64,000 bases of DNA, from assembly GCA_007693505.1 (NCBI GenBank), contig REDL01000056.1, forward strand, positions 62,001 through 126,000, given 5' to 3'. Shown one piece after another: positions 20,837-30,383 of this stretch (position 1 is the first letter of the stretch; every line of letters begins with the position of its first letter). The notes beneath the pieces are model-generated. The model had not been told where the DNA came from. It made no database searches and saw only the letters and a list, made by a program, of their open reading frames with translations. The DNA comes from Desulfovibrionales bacterium. GTDB taxonomy: Bacteria > Desulfobacterota > Desulfovibrionia > Desulfovibrionales > Desulfonatronaceae. The position numbers and the translations under genes are program-made.

Positions 20837-23215
20837 CTAAACAGGAAAGAGAATGGGCAGCAACCAGACGCAGAGCAGCATGGAGAGCAGGGTCAGGGGG
20901 ACGCCAAGCTTCATGTAGTCCACGAATCGGTACCCCCCCGGACTCATGACCAGCAGGTGGGCCGGGTGGGAGAGCGGGCTGGCAAAGCTGGAGGAAGCGG
21001 ACATGGCCACGGTCATCATCAGCAGTTGGGGGGAAATGGCCATTGTCTCGGCGGTGGTCAAGGCCACAGGGGCCATCAGGACCACCAGTGCCGCGGTGGG
21101 AATGACCTGGGTGCCGAGCACGGTGACCAAGAACAGGGCCGCGACCACCCATCGCGGACCCAGGTCGCCGATCACCGCGATCAGGGCTTCGGCCCCCTTC
21201 TGGGCCGCTCCGGTGTTTTCCACGGCTACGCCCAAGGGCAGCATGCAGGCGATCAAAAAAATGACCTTCCATTCAATGGCCTGGTAGGCCTCGTCCATGC
21301 TCAGGCATTTCAAGAGGACCATCAGGGTCGATCCCACCAGTGCGGCAATGGCTATGGGCAACAGGCCGAATATGGCGCTGAGCACCACGGAAAGCATGAT
21401 CACCGCGGCCAGGGGGGCTTTTTCCAGCCGGGGGGCCTGGGCAGCGGCCTGATCCAGGACCAGAAAGTCCGGGTTGCGGGCGATGGCTTCCAGGCTGCTC
21501 CTCGGGCCGTAAACCAGCAGGGCGTCACCGAACTGAAGGGGCAGTTCCTGCAACCCGGTGCGGTATGCTCTTCCCTTGCGCCAGACAGCCAGGACATTGA
21601 CCCCATATTGGTCGCGAAACATCAACTCGGCCAGGGTTTTTCCGGCCAAGGTGGTCCTGGGCGACAGCAGGACTTCGGTCACGGTCACCTGTTGGGATTC
21701 CAGTTCGCGGGACAATTCCGGGTTTTGCTCGGCAATGGTCAACTCCTGCAGCCCGCTCAGCAGCTCCAGATCCCTGTCGGTCCCTTGCAGCACAAGCAGG
21801 TCGCCGGCCTGCACAACCTCTTTGGAAGCGGGCATGCAGACCATGGTGTCGTCTCGCAGAATGCTGACCACAGTCAGGCCAAAGGCGTTGCCCAAACGAC
21901 TTTCCATCAGATCCCGCCCCGCAAGCGCGGAACCTTCCGGAACCCGCACAGCCAGAAAGTGGACGTCGCTGTCCGGATCATCTCCCTGGCCGATGGTGGA
22001 ATTCTCCCGCAGATCCTTCAGAGGGGCGGCTTGTAGCGGGGCAATGTTCATGACGATGCCCTGATCGACCAGCGTATTCAGGGCATCTTGCTCCCCTTGG
22101 AGCAAAAGCCGATCTCCCGGGATAAAGGAATGATGGTTGGGATGTTGGACGGTTTTGCCCTCAATAGTGCGCATGCGCAACACCTGGACGCGGTGTTCCC
22201 GGCGCAGACCGCTCTGGCTCAACGTTTTGCCCACGAGCGGGGAGTTCTTTGCGATTTCGCCCTCGGCAACGACCACTCGCTCGCAAAACAGCGTGTCCAA
22301 GTGATGCAATGGCTCCACCCGCAGATGGTGCCTGCCGTGGAAGCGTTGCAATTGTTCCGGCTGGCCGTGGACAATGACCGTGTCACCAGCCTGGAGGACG
22401 TCCGTAGCCCGTGGCGCCAGCATCAAGGTCCCCTTACGCTGCAGGGCCACCACGGTCAGATAGAGTGCGGAGCCGATACGGCTATCGGCCAGGGTCCGAC
22501 CATCCAGGGGGGAGTCCGGAGGAATGCGGATGGAAAAGATGTGGGTTTCCATTTCGTAGGATGCGCCAGGGGAGCTTCCTTGCGGAGCGGTGGACGATTT
22601 TCCGGGTTGGTGACGTGGCAGCATGTGTCGACCGAGAAGCACCACAAAGACAATACCGGCGGCGACAATGGCCCCGGTAACGGGCGTGAAGTCAAGCAGG
22701 GCGAAGGGTGCGAGGCCGGCGTTGCGCAAGGCGTCGGTGGCCAGGATATTCGGCGGAGTGGAAATGCCGGTAAACGGGCCACCCAGGAGGCATCCCAGAG
22801 CCATGGGCATCAGAAGCCTTGATGGCGGACGACCGCTGCGTCGCGCCAGTTCCATGGTCGCGGGCAACAAAATCGCGGCCACGGTAACCGTGTTGATCAA
22901 GGCGGAAAGAAGGCTTGCGGCGGCCATCAGGGCAATGATCAGCACCGCCTCACTGCTTTTGGCAAAACGCTGCAGTGGTCGACCCAGTTGGTCGGCGACA
23001 CCGGTACGGGTCAGACCGGCGGAGAGAATGAACATGGCCCAGACCGTGACCACTGCCGGACTGCTGAATCCAGCCAGGGCATCTTGCGGGGAAACGAGGC
23101 CGGTCAGGGCCAGGGCGGAGAGAACCATGAGCCCTACCAGGTCCACCCGCAGCCATCCGGCTATGAACACCACCAGGGCCGCTGCAATGATGGTCGTCAG
23201 GATAAGGAGGTCCAT
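20837..23215 (-). CDS. SLC13/DASS-type permease with four RCK_C (TrkA_C) domains
   Basis: A 792-residue integral membrane protein. An N-terminal membrane half includes GFSSPAVVTVWAMFILSAGL, INTVTVAAILLP and GGPFTGISTPPNI. About 370 residues of cytoplasmic insert follow, then a second membrane half with IFLIACMLPLGVA. The insert contains four repeats of the TrkA_C/RCK_C pattern (SPLDGRTL, SPLVGKTL, SALAGRDL, TTLAGKTL, each followed by a GD-x-LLVxG element). Proteins of this layout transport anions such as sulfate, citrate or related solutes, with RCK_C domains as ligand sensors. Substrate is not determinable. An RluA-family gene lies 28 bases upstream. Confidence 0.85.
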   Translation of the reverse strand: MDLLILTTIIAAALVVFIAGWLRVDLVGLMVLSALALTGLVSPQDALAGFSSPAVVTVWAMFILSAGLTRTGVADQLGRPLQRFAKSSEAVLIIALMAAASLLSALINTVTVAAILLPATMELARRSGRPPSRLLMPMALGCLLGGPFTGISTPPNILATDALRNAGLAPFALLDFTPVTGAIVAAGIVFVVLLGRHMLPRHQPGKSSTAPQGSSPGASYEMETHIFSIRIPPDSPLDGRTLADSRIGSALYLTVVALQRKGTLMLAPRATDVLQAGDTVIVHGQPEQLQRFHGRHHLRVEPLHHLDTLFCERVVVAEGEIAKNSPLVGKTLSQSGLRREHRVQVLRMRTIEGKTVQHPNHHSFIPGDRLLLQGEQDALNTLVDQGIVMNIAPLQAAPLKDLRENSTIGQGDDPDSDVHFLAVRVPEGSALAGRDLMESRLGNAFGLTVVSILRDDTMVCMPASKEVVQAGDLLVLQGTDRDLELLSGLQELTIAEQNPELSRELESQQVTVTEVLLSPRTTLAGKTLAELMFRDQYGVNVLAVWRKGRAYRTGLQELPLQFGDALLVYGPRSSLEAIARNPDFLVLDQAAAQAPRLEKAPLAAVIMLSVVLSAIFGLLPIAIAALVGSTLMVLLKCLSMDEAYQAIEWKVIFLIACMLPLGVAVENTGAAQKGAEALIAVIGDLGPRWVVAALFLVTVLGTQVIPTAALVVLMAPVALTTAETMAISPQLLMMTVAMSASSSFASPLSHPAHLLVMSPGGYRFVDYMKLGVPLTLLSMLLCVWLLPILFPV

Positions 23216-23243
23216 GGTTGATTGTGATCCTCGATAATGTGGT

Positions 23244-24206
23244 TCAGAGAGCGAGAGTGTTGTCGACTGGCGGATTCGCAGTCAGTTTGCGGGTTGCCTT
23301 AACCAGTTCCTGCTGGTGGAGGCCCGGTGGCATGGACCAAGGGGGCGGCCAGTTCGGCAGCAGGAGGAATTCCCGACCCGGCCAGGTCAGGTGCCAGGCA
23401 TGGAGCAGCATGCCGTCCGGCCGGCGCGGGCCGCCATACTTGACGTCCCCGATCAGAGGATGTCCGCGCGAAGCCAGTTGGACGCGAATTTGGTGGGTCC
23501 TCCCGGTCAGGGGGGCGACAAGAACCAGGGCGGTATCCTTGGCTTGGTACAGCGTTTGGAGCACGGTGCGACAGGCCTTGCCTGCTCCGGGACACATTTT
23601 TTCACCGCGATCCGTGCGGATTTTGGCTGTTGCGTCTCGAAGGAGTGTGGGTTCGTGCCACCCAGGGCAGCCTTGGACCCAGGTCAGGTAGGTTTTTACG
23701 ACCTTGCCGGTGCGCCACAAGTCCTGCAAAGCGGAGAGTTGGGCGTAGGTTTTGGCTACGATCAGCAGCCCGGAGGTGTCCCGGTCCAGGCGATGGACCA
23801 GGGTGGGCTTCCAGGTGTGCTCCGCGAGACCGGCCTGCAGGCGATCCACGATGCTGTCCTGGTGGCCGGTCCCGGCGTGGACCGGAAGGCCCTTGGGTTT
23901 GGCCAGGACAAGCAGTTCGGCGTCTTCGTGCACAACATTCAGCGGAGGAAGGGAGGGAGTCTCCTGATGCGGCCTGGAGGGAGCAGCCTTTTCAGTCAGG
24001 TCATGGGGCGGAACGCGAACATGCTGATCCATTAGCAGACGGGTCCCGGGCTTGACCCGAGACCCGTTGACACGGACCTGTCCGGTACGGATCCAGCGGT
24101 GCAGGGCCGGAACCGGGACCGCTCCGTCCAGGCGACGCTGGAGAAATTGCAGCAGTTTTTGGCCAGCTTCGGGCTTGCTCACCGTCCAGACCTGCACCCC
24201 AGGCAT
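23244..24206 (-). CDS. RluA-family pseudouridine synthase (RluC/RluD-like)
   Basis: Isomerises uridine to pseudouridine in RNA. The 320-residue protein has an N-terminal S4-like RNA-binding domain (WIRTGQVRVNGSRVKPGTRL, about 41-60). The catalytic domain has VHRLDRDTSGLLIVAKT, containing the catalytic Asp, and a C-terminal GRTHQIRVQLASRGHPLIGD. The S4 domain favours RluC or RluD activity on 23S rRNA; the exact site cannot be read from sequence. It precedes the permease gene by 28 bases and follows the FG-GAP protein gene by 11. Confidence 0.92.
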   Translation of the reverse strand: MPGVQVWTVSKPEAGQKLLQFLQRRLDGAVPVPALHRWIRTGQVRVNGSRVKPGTRLLMDQHVRVPPHDLTEKAAPSRPHQETPSLPPLNVVHEDAELLVLAKPKGLPVHAGTGHQDSIVDRLQAGLAEHTWKPTLVHRLDRDTSGLLIVAKTYAQLSALQDLWRTGKVVKTYLTWVQGCPGWHEPTLLRDATAKIRTDRGEKMCPGAGKACRTVLQTLYQAKDTALVLVAPLTGRTHQIRVQLASRGHPLIGDVKYGGPRRPDGMLLHAWHLTWPGREFLLLPNWPPPWSMPPGLHQQELVKATRKLTANPPVDNTLAL

Positions 24207-24217
24207 GGTGACCAGAG

Positions 24218-25897
24218 CTATTCCAAGCCGATATCCAAGGTCGTCCCTTCATCAGGCAGACTGTCCAGGTCCAGGGCGTAGGTCAGCACCACGGTGCGTC
24301 GCTGGGTAAAGCCGGTCACGCCGGGGTGTGTGTTCACCAGCACGAAGAGTTGGGTGCGTCCATCGTTCATGACATCCGCAAGACCATAGTCAATGACCGT
24401 TCCGCGAATACGACGGGTTTTCCAGTTGATGTTCAAGTTGATGCCGTCCCAGAACAGCGCATGGATTTCGCCCTGGGGGAAGTACCGATATCGGGCGAAA
24501 AACTGGGCCGACAGGGAGATGTTTCGATTGACCAGCAGATTCCAGGGCTGATTCCGGTTCAGTCTCACAGGGATCAGCCGGGAGGGGATGTAATAGTAGC
24601 TGGTCAACTCGTCGTCATGGACCTGGCTCAGGCCGGGCAGGGTTTCGTCCACCTCCAGGCCGAGCGCAGAGCCGGCATAGGACTCCTCGGTAACCGCCTG
24701 AAAGGTGTTATTCGCGGAAAAGACCCGTAAATTGTCCCGATGGTCGGCGACAACTACCTTGAAGTCGTTTTCCTGGGGCAAAAAGGTAAAATTGAAAACG
24801 TTTGCTTCCCGTGGCAGATTGAGGGGCGTCCCCAACTCCAGGTTGCCGTCCATGCGCAACACTTCGTGCACTCCGGCATCGAAAAGCCGGTTGCGGCCCT
24901 TGCGCTGACCGATCAGGGTGGGCCGAAAATCCGGGGGGATGCGGACCACGTTGAGATAGAGGGGAATGCGGTCCTCAAGCAGGACGAAGCGCCGGTCAAT
25001 GAAGTTCAGGATAAATGAACGCGGCGTCTCTTCTAGGATCGCCGAGACAATGATTTCCTTGAATCCATCGCCATTGATGTCCATCAGGTTGATGTTCAGG
25101 CATTGTATTCGGGCCGGGGCGGCATATTCCCCCAAAGGCATCAGTCTGTTGTCTTGCACATGAAAAGCCAAGACCTTGTTGTCCGTCAGAATAAAGATCT
25201 CATTGGAGCCGTTGCCATCAGCATCACCAACAACCATTCCCAGAGATGAAAAAGGGAGAGCCTGGCTACGCCAGCGCCCAGGAGCGTCAGCAGAGCCGGC
25301 GTAGAGAATCTCCGGATTCAGGTAGTAGGGCGCACCGCCAAGCCCATGCTCGTTGACGATCAGGTCAGGGTGGGCCGGCCCAGTGGCCCGGGGCGGTTGC
25401 GCCTGTGCCTGGGTCACCTGGTCCTGTTGCCTGCCAAATACCTGGGCATTGATCGAGCGGGCCACGCCCTCCAGGGCCGGTATCAGGTCATTCAGGGGCA
25501 CCTGGGTCGAGTGGGGAAAATCGTTGCCCAGAGCGTCCAAAACATTGGCGTCAAGGCTGGCCTGGTCTCCAAGAATGGTCACGCTACCGTAAATGAGGAA
25601 GTCCACATCCAGGGCGGTCAGGGCTGCCTGGGCCTTTTCAGGGGTGTCCGGAGTGGTGGGCACGACCTGGGAAATGACCGGGCGGTCTACGTCTTCAAAG
25701 CGGCCCGCCCATTTCAGGCGGGAGGTGAGCATGGTTTGCACGCCTTGGCCCAGGTAGGCGTATTGATCCGGGCCGTATACGGCAAAGGGCAGTACGGCAA
25801 ACCGTTTCAGCGTTTCTTCCGCCTTGGCGGCTTGAGGCAGGGCCGCGCAAGTGAAGAAAACAACGGCCATGAGCACATACGAAAAGAAATGACGCAT
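24218..25897 (-). CDS. Exported FG-GAP/VCBS-repeat protein with TolB/CsgG-like N-terminus
   Basis: A 559-residue protein with a clear signal peptide (residues 1-26, ending QAAKAEE) and a strong ribosome site (AAGGAG). Residues ~30-150 (FAVLPFAVYGPDQYAYLGQG, later DFLIYGSV) resemble the TolB-N/CsgG/FlgO type of envelope domain. The rest has calcium-loop-like repeats DADGNGSNEIFI, DINGDGFKEIIV and DVMNDGRTQLFV, characteristic of FG-GAP/VCBS beta-propellers. It is likely periplasmic or outer-membrane associated. The combination suggests an envelope scaffold; function unknown. Confidence 0.8.
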   Translation of the reverse strand: MRHFFSYVLMAVVFFTCAALPQAAKAEETLKRFAVLPFAVYGPDQYAYLGQGVQTMLTSRLKWAGRFEDVDRPVISQVVPTTPDTPEKAQAALTALDVDFLIYGSVTILGDQASLDANVLDALGNDFPHSTQVPLNDLIPALEGVARSINAQVFGRQQDQVTQAQAQPPRATGPAHPDLIVNEHGLGGAPYYLNPEILYAGSADAPGRWRSQALPFSSLGMVVGDADGNGSNEIFILTDNKVLAFHVQDNRLMPLGEYAAPARIQCLNINLMDINGDGFKEIIVSAILEETPRSFILNFIDRRFVLLEDRIPLYLNVVRIPPDFRPTLIGQRKGRNRLFDAGVHEVLRMDGNLELGTPLNLPREANVFNFTFLPQENDFKVVVADHRDNLRVFSANNTFQAVTEESYAGSALGLEVDETLPGLSQVHDDELTSYYYIPSRLIPVRLNRNQPWNLLVNRNISLSAQFFARYRYFPQGEIHALFWDGINLNINWKTRRIRGTVIDYGLADVMNDGRTQLFVLVNTHPGVTGFTQRRTVVLTYALDLDSLPDEGTTLDIGLE

Positions 25898-25950
25898 GAA
25901 GGAGTCTCCTTAGATATTGGCGAAAAGCAAAAGCAGTAACGTATGGTGAG

Positions 25951-26523
25951 TTATCTGGGACAGGCTTCATCCTCCAGCACCGCGACGAGCTGTTGGGGGC
26001 CGGTCGGGTGCAATGCCACCCGTGTGGAATCGCGAACGCTGCGAGCCAGAATTTCCAGGTTCTCCTGCAGATCGGCAAGGGTCTGCGCTGGTTCTGCACC
26101 AGCTGCCTGGAGCCCGTGAATCCGCAAGTGAGGTTTACTGAGGGCTTCGGCGGCGTCGCTGAAAAGGTCCGGACCAATCCATATCTCCAGGCTGTCCTGG
26201 CCGTGAAAGCGCATTGTGAGATACAGCAACCACAGCCCCTGGATCGTGTCCTGCTCGGAGCATGCGGGGGCCAGCAACAAAGCAAATTTTTCGTGCAGGC
26301 CGTGAACCACCTGGCCAAGCCGTGACTCCAGGGGAGCAAGCACTGTGGCGTGATGCTTTTCAGGGCAGTGCGCCAGAGCCCGGAACAGGGCGGCGAACAT
26401 GGACGCGGTCAAGTGGTCTGCGGAAGGAGCATCACGCGGCGGTGTCGACGCGGTGGAAGTGCTGCTGGGGGCGCCATGGAAACGAGTTCCCGATTCGCTG
26501 GATACGGTTGAGGGGACGTTCAA
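25951..26523 (-). CDS. Hypothetical protein, 190 residues
   Basis: The frame starts at a TTG (26523); an ATG at 26400 would give 149 residues and may be the true start because the first 40 residues are serine/proline/threonine-rich and look unstructured. The remainder is helical with SMFAALFRALAHCPE, LWLLYLTMRFHGQDSLEIWIGPD and a long ALSKPH..LEILARSV stretch. No signal peptide or known motif. It is upstream of, and on the same strand as, the exported FG-GAP protein, 53 bases apart. I do not recognise it. Confidence 0.55.
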   Translation of the reverse strand: MNVPSTVSSESGTRFHGAPSSTSTASTPPRDAPSADHLTASMFAALFRALAHCPEKHHATVLAPLESRLGQVVHGLHEKFALLLAPACSEQDTIQGLWLLYLTMRFHGQDSLEIWIGPDLFSDAAEALSKPHLRIHGLQAAGAEPAQTLADLQENLEILARSVRDSTRVALHPTGPQQLVAVLEDEACPR

Positions 26524-26682
26524 CGGAAAATACCGCCCTGTTGCGGGGTAAAAAAAACTATTTTAGACACTTTCCATCACCAACGCAAATTGTTTTCCCG
26601 CAATGTTTCCCGAGACCTGACTCCTGCCCGGCTTTGGCCTTCGGAAGGAAGATTGCAAGGCTTGCGCGGAATGGAGCGCCAT

Positions 26683-28119
26683 ATGCCCAGAAGTTTTCGT
26701 CTTGTATGTGGGCCAGAACATGTCGGTCTGGTGGAAGCCCTGCTCCGGGCCGAAGGCCATGTTTTCACGCCCGAACCGTTTCATCCGCTGGCCCGGCAAG
26801 TGCTGGAGGAACCCACGCCGCTGGGTGCCTCCATGGCCGCGGCCTTTGGCTTGATCTACATTCAGGACCGTTCCTCCATGCTGGCCCCCTTGCTGTTACA
26901 ACCGCCGCGCGGCGGGGTGGTACTGGACATGTGCGCGAGTCCGGGCAGCAAGACAGGGCTGCTGGCCCAACTCGTGGGATCGACGGGCATGGTCCTGGCC
27001 AATGAGCCTAATCCTCGCAGATTGGCGACCTTGCGGCAAAATTTGGCTGTCCTGAACCTGGCCCAGGTGGTCACCTGCGGACATCCAGGACAGGAATTAC
27101 CTCTGTCTGAAGAGCGGTTTTCCCATATCCAGCTGGATCCGCCATGCAGCGGCTGGGGAACCGTGGAACGCAACCCGCGTGTTCGGGAGATGTGGCCGGA
27201 GCACAAGCTGGGACCGTTGATCGCGCTGCAACGGGATCTGATGCGCAAGGCAGCCACACTTTTAGCCCCAGGGGGGCGCCTGCTTTATTCCACCTGCACC
27301 ACAAATCCAGGAGAGAACAGGGAGCAAGTGCAATGGGCGACTGAAGTCCTTGGCCTGGTGCCCGCTCCGCTTCCCTCCCTTCCCGGTTTCGAGCAGTCCT
27401 GGACTGAAGATAAAACCAGTGGCGCATCCAGCTGCGGATGGCTGCAGATCCGGACCGAGACCGGTGAAGGGCAAGGTTTTTTTTACGCCGCCCTGACATT
27501 TTCGAAACCATCAGGGTCGACGTCTGTGGAAACCGGCCAGGTCGGGCCTGGTCAGTTTGTCGCTGCACGGCATGAACAGTCCGGTTCGAATCAGCATCCG
27601 TCCGCAAGAAGTAGACGAAAACGTCGCGGTGAAAACGCCGGGGAACGTGGCAATGCCCCCGGTATCGTCATTGATCCACAAGCATGTTCTGGCTTGCTGA
27701 ATGTCGCCTGGGAGCGTCTTCCGCCGGGTGAAGCCAGGGATTTTGGCGGACGGGTGATCTTCCTGCCGGAACTTGCCCTTTCTCCTGGTCGCGGCCTAGC
27801 CCTTCCGTCGCGACTGGGCTGGCGAGGGATTGAGCTTGGGCGAATGGGGGGCGGGGTCCTGCGGCTCCATCCCAGGATGCGGCTGCTGCTGCCGGAGTAT
27901 GCTCCGGGACGCGGCGTGAATCTGGATGATGTGTCCGATCTGCAAAAATTGTTGCAAGGACAGAGCTTGGCCCTGCCTTCCGGCGCGATTGCAGACTTGA
28001 AGCGAGCCAAGGGGGCAACCGGAGCAGGTGTCGGCGGGCGGATTGGGCTGTACTGGCGGAGTTTGCCCCTGGGTTGGGTCACACTCAAGGGTGGGCGATA
28101 TTTATGGTCCGCAAAGTGA
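26683..28119 (+). CDS. RsmB/RsmF-type rRNA (cytosine-5) methyltransferase
   Basis: SAM-dependent RNA m5C methyltransferase. The 478-residue protein has SAM-binding VLDMCASPGSKTGLLAQL, the catalytic-pair motifs DPPCSGWG (release Cys) and YSTCTTNPGEN (nucleophile Cys), and a C-terminal extension of ~180 residues. The PRMRLLLPEYAPGRGVNL and GLYWRSLPLGWVTLKGGRYLW parts of that extension resemble the PUA-like tail of RsmF. The ATG at 26683 is chosen for GGAG six bases upstream and because MPRSFRLVC is the family-like beginning; longer frames reach 26590. The basic linker at about 310-330 is Arg/Lys-rich. Confidence 0.88.
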   Translation: MPRSFRLVCGPEHVGLVEALLRAEGHVFTPEPFHPLARQVLEEPTPLGASMAAAFGLIYIQDRSSMLAPLLLQPPRGGVVLDMCASPGSKTGLLAQLVGSTGMVLANEPNPRRLATLRQNLAVLNLAQVVTCGHPGQELPLSEERFSHIQLDPPCSGWGTVERNPRVREMWPEHKLGPLIALQRDLMRKAATLLAPGGRLLYSTCTTNPGENREQVQWATEVLGLVPAPLPSLPGFEQSWTEDKTSGASSCGWLQIRTETGEGQGFFYAALTFSKPSGSTSVETGQVGPGQFVAARHEQSGSNQHPSARSRRKRRGENAGERGNAPGIVIDPQACSGLLNVAWERLPPGEARDFGGRVIFLPELALSPGRGLALPSRLGWRGIELGRMGGGVLRLHPRMRLLLPEYAPGRGVNLDDVSDLQKLLQGQSLALPSGAIADLKRAKGATGAGVGGRIGLYWRSLPLGWVTLKGGRYLWSAK

Positions 28120-28165
28120 GATCAAGCCTTGGGAGGACATGAATTCACGGCTTCGTGAAGGGATT

Positions 28166-29128
28166 TCAGACACACTGCCGGGCTTCGACAAGATGCGCTT
28201 CCGACGAGCCAAGGATGCGTCGGGCAAGAAGAATGTCTTCGTGGATCCGGGCGATCAGGGCGTCCAGTCCGGAAAACTTTTGCTCGCTTCGCAGGCGTTG
28301 CACAAAATGGATACGGACATGACGTCCATATATATCCTGGTTGAAATCCAGGATATGCACTTCCACGGAGAGCACGTCGTTGCCAAAGGTGGGATTAAAG
28401 CCAATATTGGCCACGGCCGGATAGGTCCGCGCTTCGGACTCGGCCCAGACCGCATAGACCCCGGTCTTGGGAAACAGTTCGTCTTGCAGGCATAAATTGG
28501 CCGTGGGAAAGCCCAGCAAGCGACCGCCGCGGTTGCGCCCGGAAACCACTTGCCCTTCTACACGGTAGAATCGCCCCAGTAGCGGCCGAACCTCCCATAC
28601 CAGACCAGCCTGGACCATGTCCCGGATTCGTGACGAACTGACCACCGCGTCATCGATGAGCACCGGTCCGATCTGCTCCACATTGAAGCCGTCGTGCTCA
28701 CCGAGTTCTCGGAGCATGGCGTAATCGCCCTTTCGGTTGCGGCCAAAGGCATAATCGTACCCAATGACCATCTCCCGCATGCCCAAACCCTGCAACAGAT
28801 AGGTCCGCACGAACGCATCGGGCTCCAGCTTGGCTAAACTCTTGGTAAAAGTTACGCAAAAGGTATAGTCGAGCCGTAGGGAGGCGATAGCTTCCAGTTT
28901 CTGGTGCGGCAAGGTGATAAACGGAGGGGTTCGTGAACCTGTCAGGACTCGCAGCGGGTGTGGCTCAAATGTCACCGCGACGCTGGCAAGACCAAGGGAA
29001 GCGGCCTTTCGGCGCGTCCGGCACAACAATTGTTGATGGCCCATGTGGACACCGTCGAAATTGCCGATGGTGACACAGGATTGAGAAACGGCGTGGCGGG
29101 CTTCGTCCAGGGTGCGCAAGACCTGCAT
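28166..29128 (-). CDS. ribF: Bifunctional riboflavin kinase/FAD synthetase
   Basis: Phosphorylates riboflavin to FMN and adenylates it to FAD. The 320-residue protein has the nucleotidyltransferase motif IGNFDGVHMGHQQLL near residues 22-36 and the SSSRIRDMVQAGLV segment of the FAD synthetase domain. Its riboflavin kinase domain contains GRNRGGRLLGFPTANL and ILDFNQDIYGRHV. Length and order are normal. No FMN riboswitch is visible upstream. It is convergent with the methyltransferase gene. Confidence 0.95.
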   Translation of the reverse strand: MQVLRTLDEARHAVSQSCVTIGNFDGVHMGHQQLLCRTRRKAASLGLASVAVTFEPHPLRVLTGSRTPPFITLPHQKLEAIASLRLDYTFCVTFTKSLAKLEPDAFVRTYLLQGLGMREMVIGYDYAFGRNRKGDYAMLRELGEHDGFNVEQIGPVLIDDAVVSSSRIRDMVQAGLVWEVRPLLGRFYRVEGQVVSGRNRGGRLLGFPTANLCLQDELFPKTGVYAVWAESEARTYPAVANIGFNPTFGNDVLSVEVHILDFNQDIYGRHVRIHFVQRLRSEQKFSGLDALIARIHEDILLARRILGSSEAHLVEARQCV

Positions 29129-29363
29129 GAGGGTGGGATTCTCCTACCGGATAAATATGTCGCTCGCCGTCTTCCGAGGGCGGAAAGCAACCCGAAATGG
29201 CGAAACCGTTATCCGTACCGGAAACCCTCACGCCCTTCAACCATATGATGTCCGAGTCAAGCCGAGCTGATGGCCGGCACTGGCGGCCTGGAGAGAAAAT
29301 TTTTTTTTCCTGCATTGACCCCTTGCCAACAGAAGCCGATGTGAGTAGACACCTCTTCTTCGG

Positions 29364-29450
29364 GCCGAAGTGGTGGAATTGGTAGACACGCTAGGTTCAG
29401 GGTCTAGTGGGGGTTCCCCCGTGGGAGTTCGACTCTCCCCTTCGGCACCA
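29364..29450 (+). tRNA. tRNA-Leu (anticodon CAG)
   Basis: Begins GCCGAAG and ends CTTCGGC plus discriminator A and an encoded CCA (29448-29450). The D arm, the anticodon loop TTCAGGG with CAG, the long variable arm (GTGGGGGTTCCCCCGT) and the T arm GAGTTCGACTC are all present. It reads CUG. A weak -35-like TTGACC at 29315-29320 is the only promoter hint. Confidence 0.97.
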
Positions 29451-29460
29451 CGAATTCTAT

Positions 29461-29498
29461 AGGGATTCAAGCTGTAATGGCTTGAATCCCTTTTTTTA
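29461..29498 (+). terminator. Rho-independent terminator of tRNA-Leu
   Basis: AGGGATTCAAGC and its complement GCTTGAATCCCT enclose a short loop, and the right arm runs into a T7 tract. Eleven bases after the tRNA CCA, this is a textbook intrinsic terminator. Confidence 0.93.
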
Positions 29499-29573
29499 TT
29501 GGAAATCCCTGGGTTGCCGTCGGACCTGGCCTGTGTGCCCGTCCTTGTCGGCAAGTTTATGGTCCAAGTAAAT

Positions 29574-30242
29574 TCAATGCATTGCCACCCATCGCCGCAG
29601 GCCGAGGATCACCTCGGAAAGAGGGCGGCCCAGGATGAAGGTGATGTGGTTGGCAGGGACCCCGGCTTTTTTCTGGAGCAGGTCGCGCAGCGCGGCATCA
29701 TAGGCTGTTGCTTGGCGCATGTGCTCAACGGACTCCGGGTTGGGAGTTTGGATGTGGCGGAGCAGGTCAGCGACGGAGCAGCGGGTTTCATGGTCACGGA
29801 TCAGTTCGAACAAGGGGTTGTCTTTGCCCAGGATTTCCAGTCTGGACAGGCGGGGTGTGGCCGAGATGAGGGCTAGGTCGGCGATGTCCCAGCACTTCAG
29901 AGCCGCACATTCGGCCGGCTTGTTTTCGTGGATGGCGCAGTGGCCACTCGGGTGAGAGGTCGCCCCGCTGGCTATGGCTTGGAGGGCAGGAACTGGTTGG
30001 TGAAAGCAACAGCCCGTGTGGTCTCGGGAACGTATCTTGATACATTCAAAGTCCAGGGGGATGATCCGGCCCTTGAACTGATCATGAACCATTTCACCCA
30101 CTCTCAGGGTGACCAGATCTTCCCTGCGGATGGTCTTGTCGCGCAGTAGCGCAAAGTCCGCCTGGTGCAGGGCCGGACCACCCTTGCGGCAGCAGGTTCC
30201 GCACCTTCGACAGTGGTTAGGCGGGTTCGGGCGGTGGGGCAT
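29574..30242 (-). CDS. YkgJ-family cysteine-cluster protein (putative zinc- or iron-binding)
   Basis: A 222-residue soluble protein with the family's cysteine pattern. NHCRRCGTCCRKGG near residues 10-23 gives CxxCxxxC-type spacing, and GCCFHQP and AECAALKCWD follow. YkgJ/CxxCxxCC proteins bind a metal or Fe-S cluster and have no assigned general function. It stands alone between tRNA-Leu and the M16 protease. The N-terminus is the usual cluster-first arrangement, so the ATG at 30242 is credible. Confidence 0.82.
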   Translation of the reverse strand: MPHRPNPPNHCRRCGTCCRKGGPALHQADFALLRDKTIRREDLVTLRVGEMVHDQFKGRIIPLDFECIKIRSRDHTGCCFHQPVPALQAIASGATSHPSGHCAIHENKPAECAALKCWDIADLALISATPRLSRLEILGKDNPLFELIRDHETRCSVADLLRHIQTPNPESVEHMRQATAYDAALRDLLQKKAGVPANHITFILGRPLSEVILGLRRWVAMH

Positions 30243-30383
30243 GATCGTATGCAGTCAGCCTGGTGTTGGAGTCGAAAACGAGATTGCTGTTTGCGGATAC
30301 TTTACGTCAAGTCGATCCTTTCGATTTTGGGCATGCCAATGTTGCGTTGTCTTGTTGGGCGCAGAGCGCGGTAACGGGTCGGG

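Noticed and set aside
20699-22036. 445-residue open frame on the plus strand
   Set aside because: Antisense to the RCK_C permease; Gly/Gln/His-rich and without any recognisable motif.
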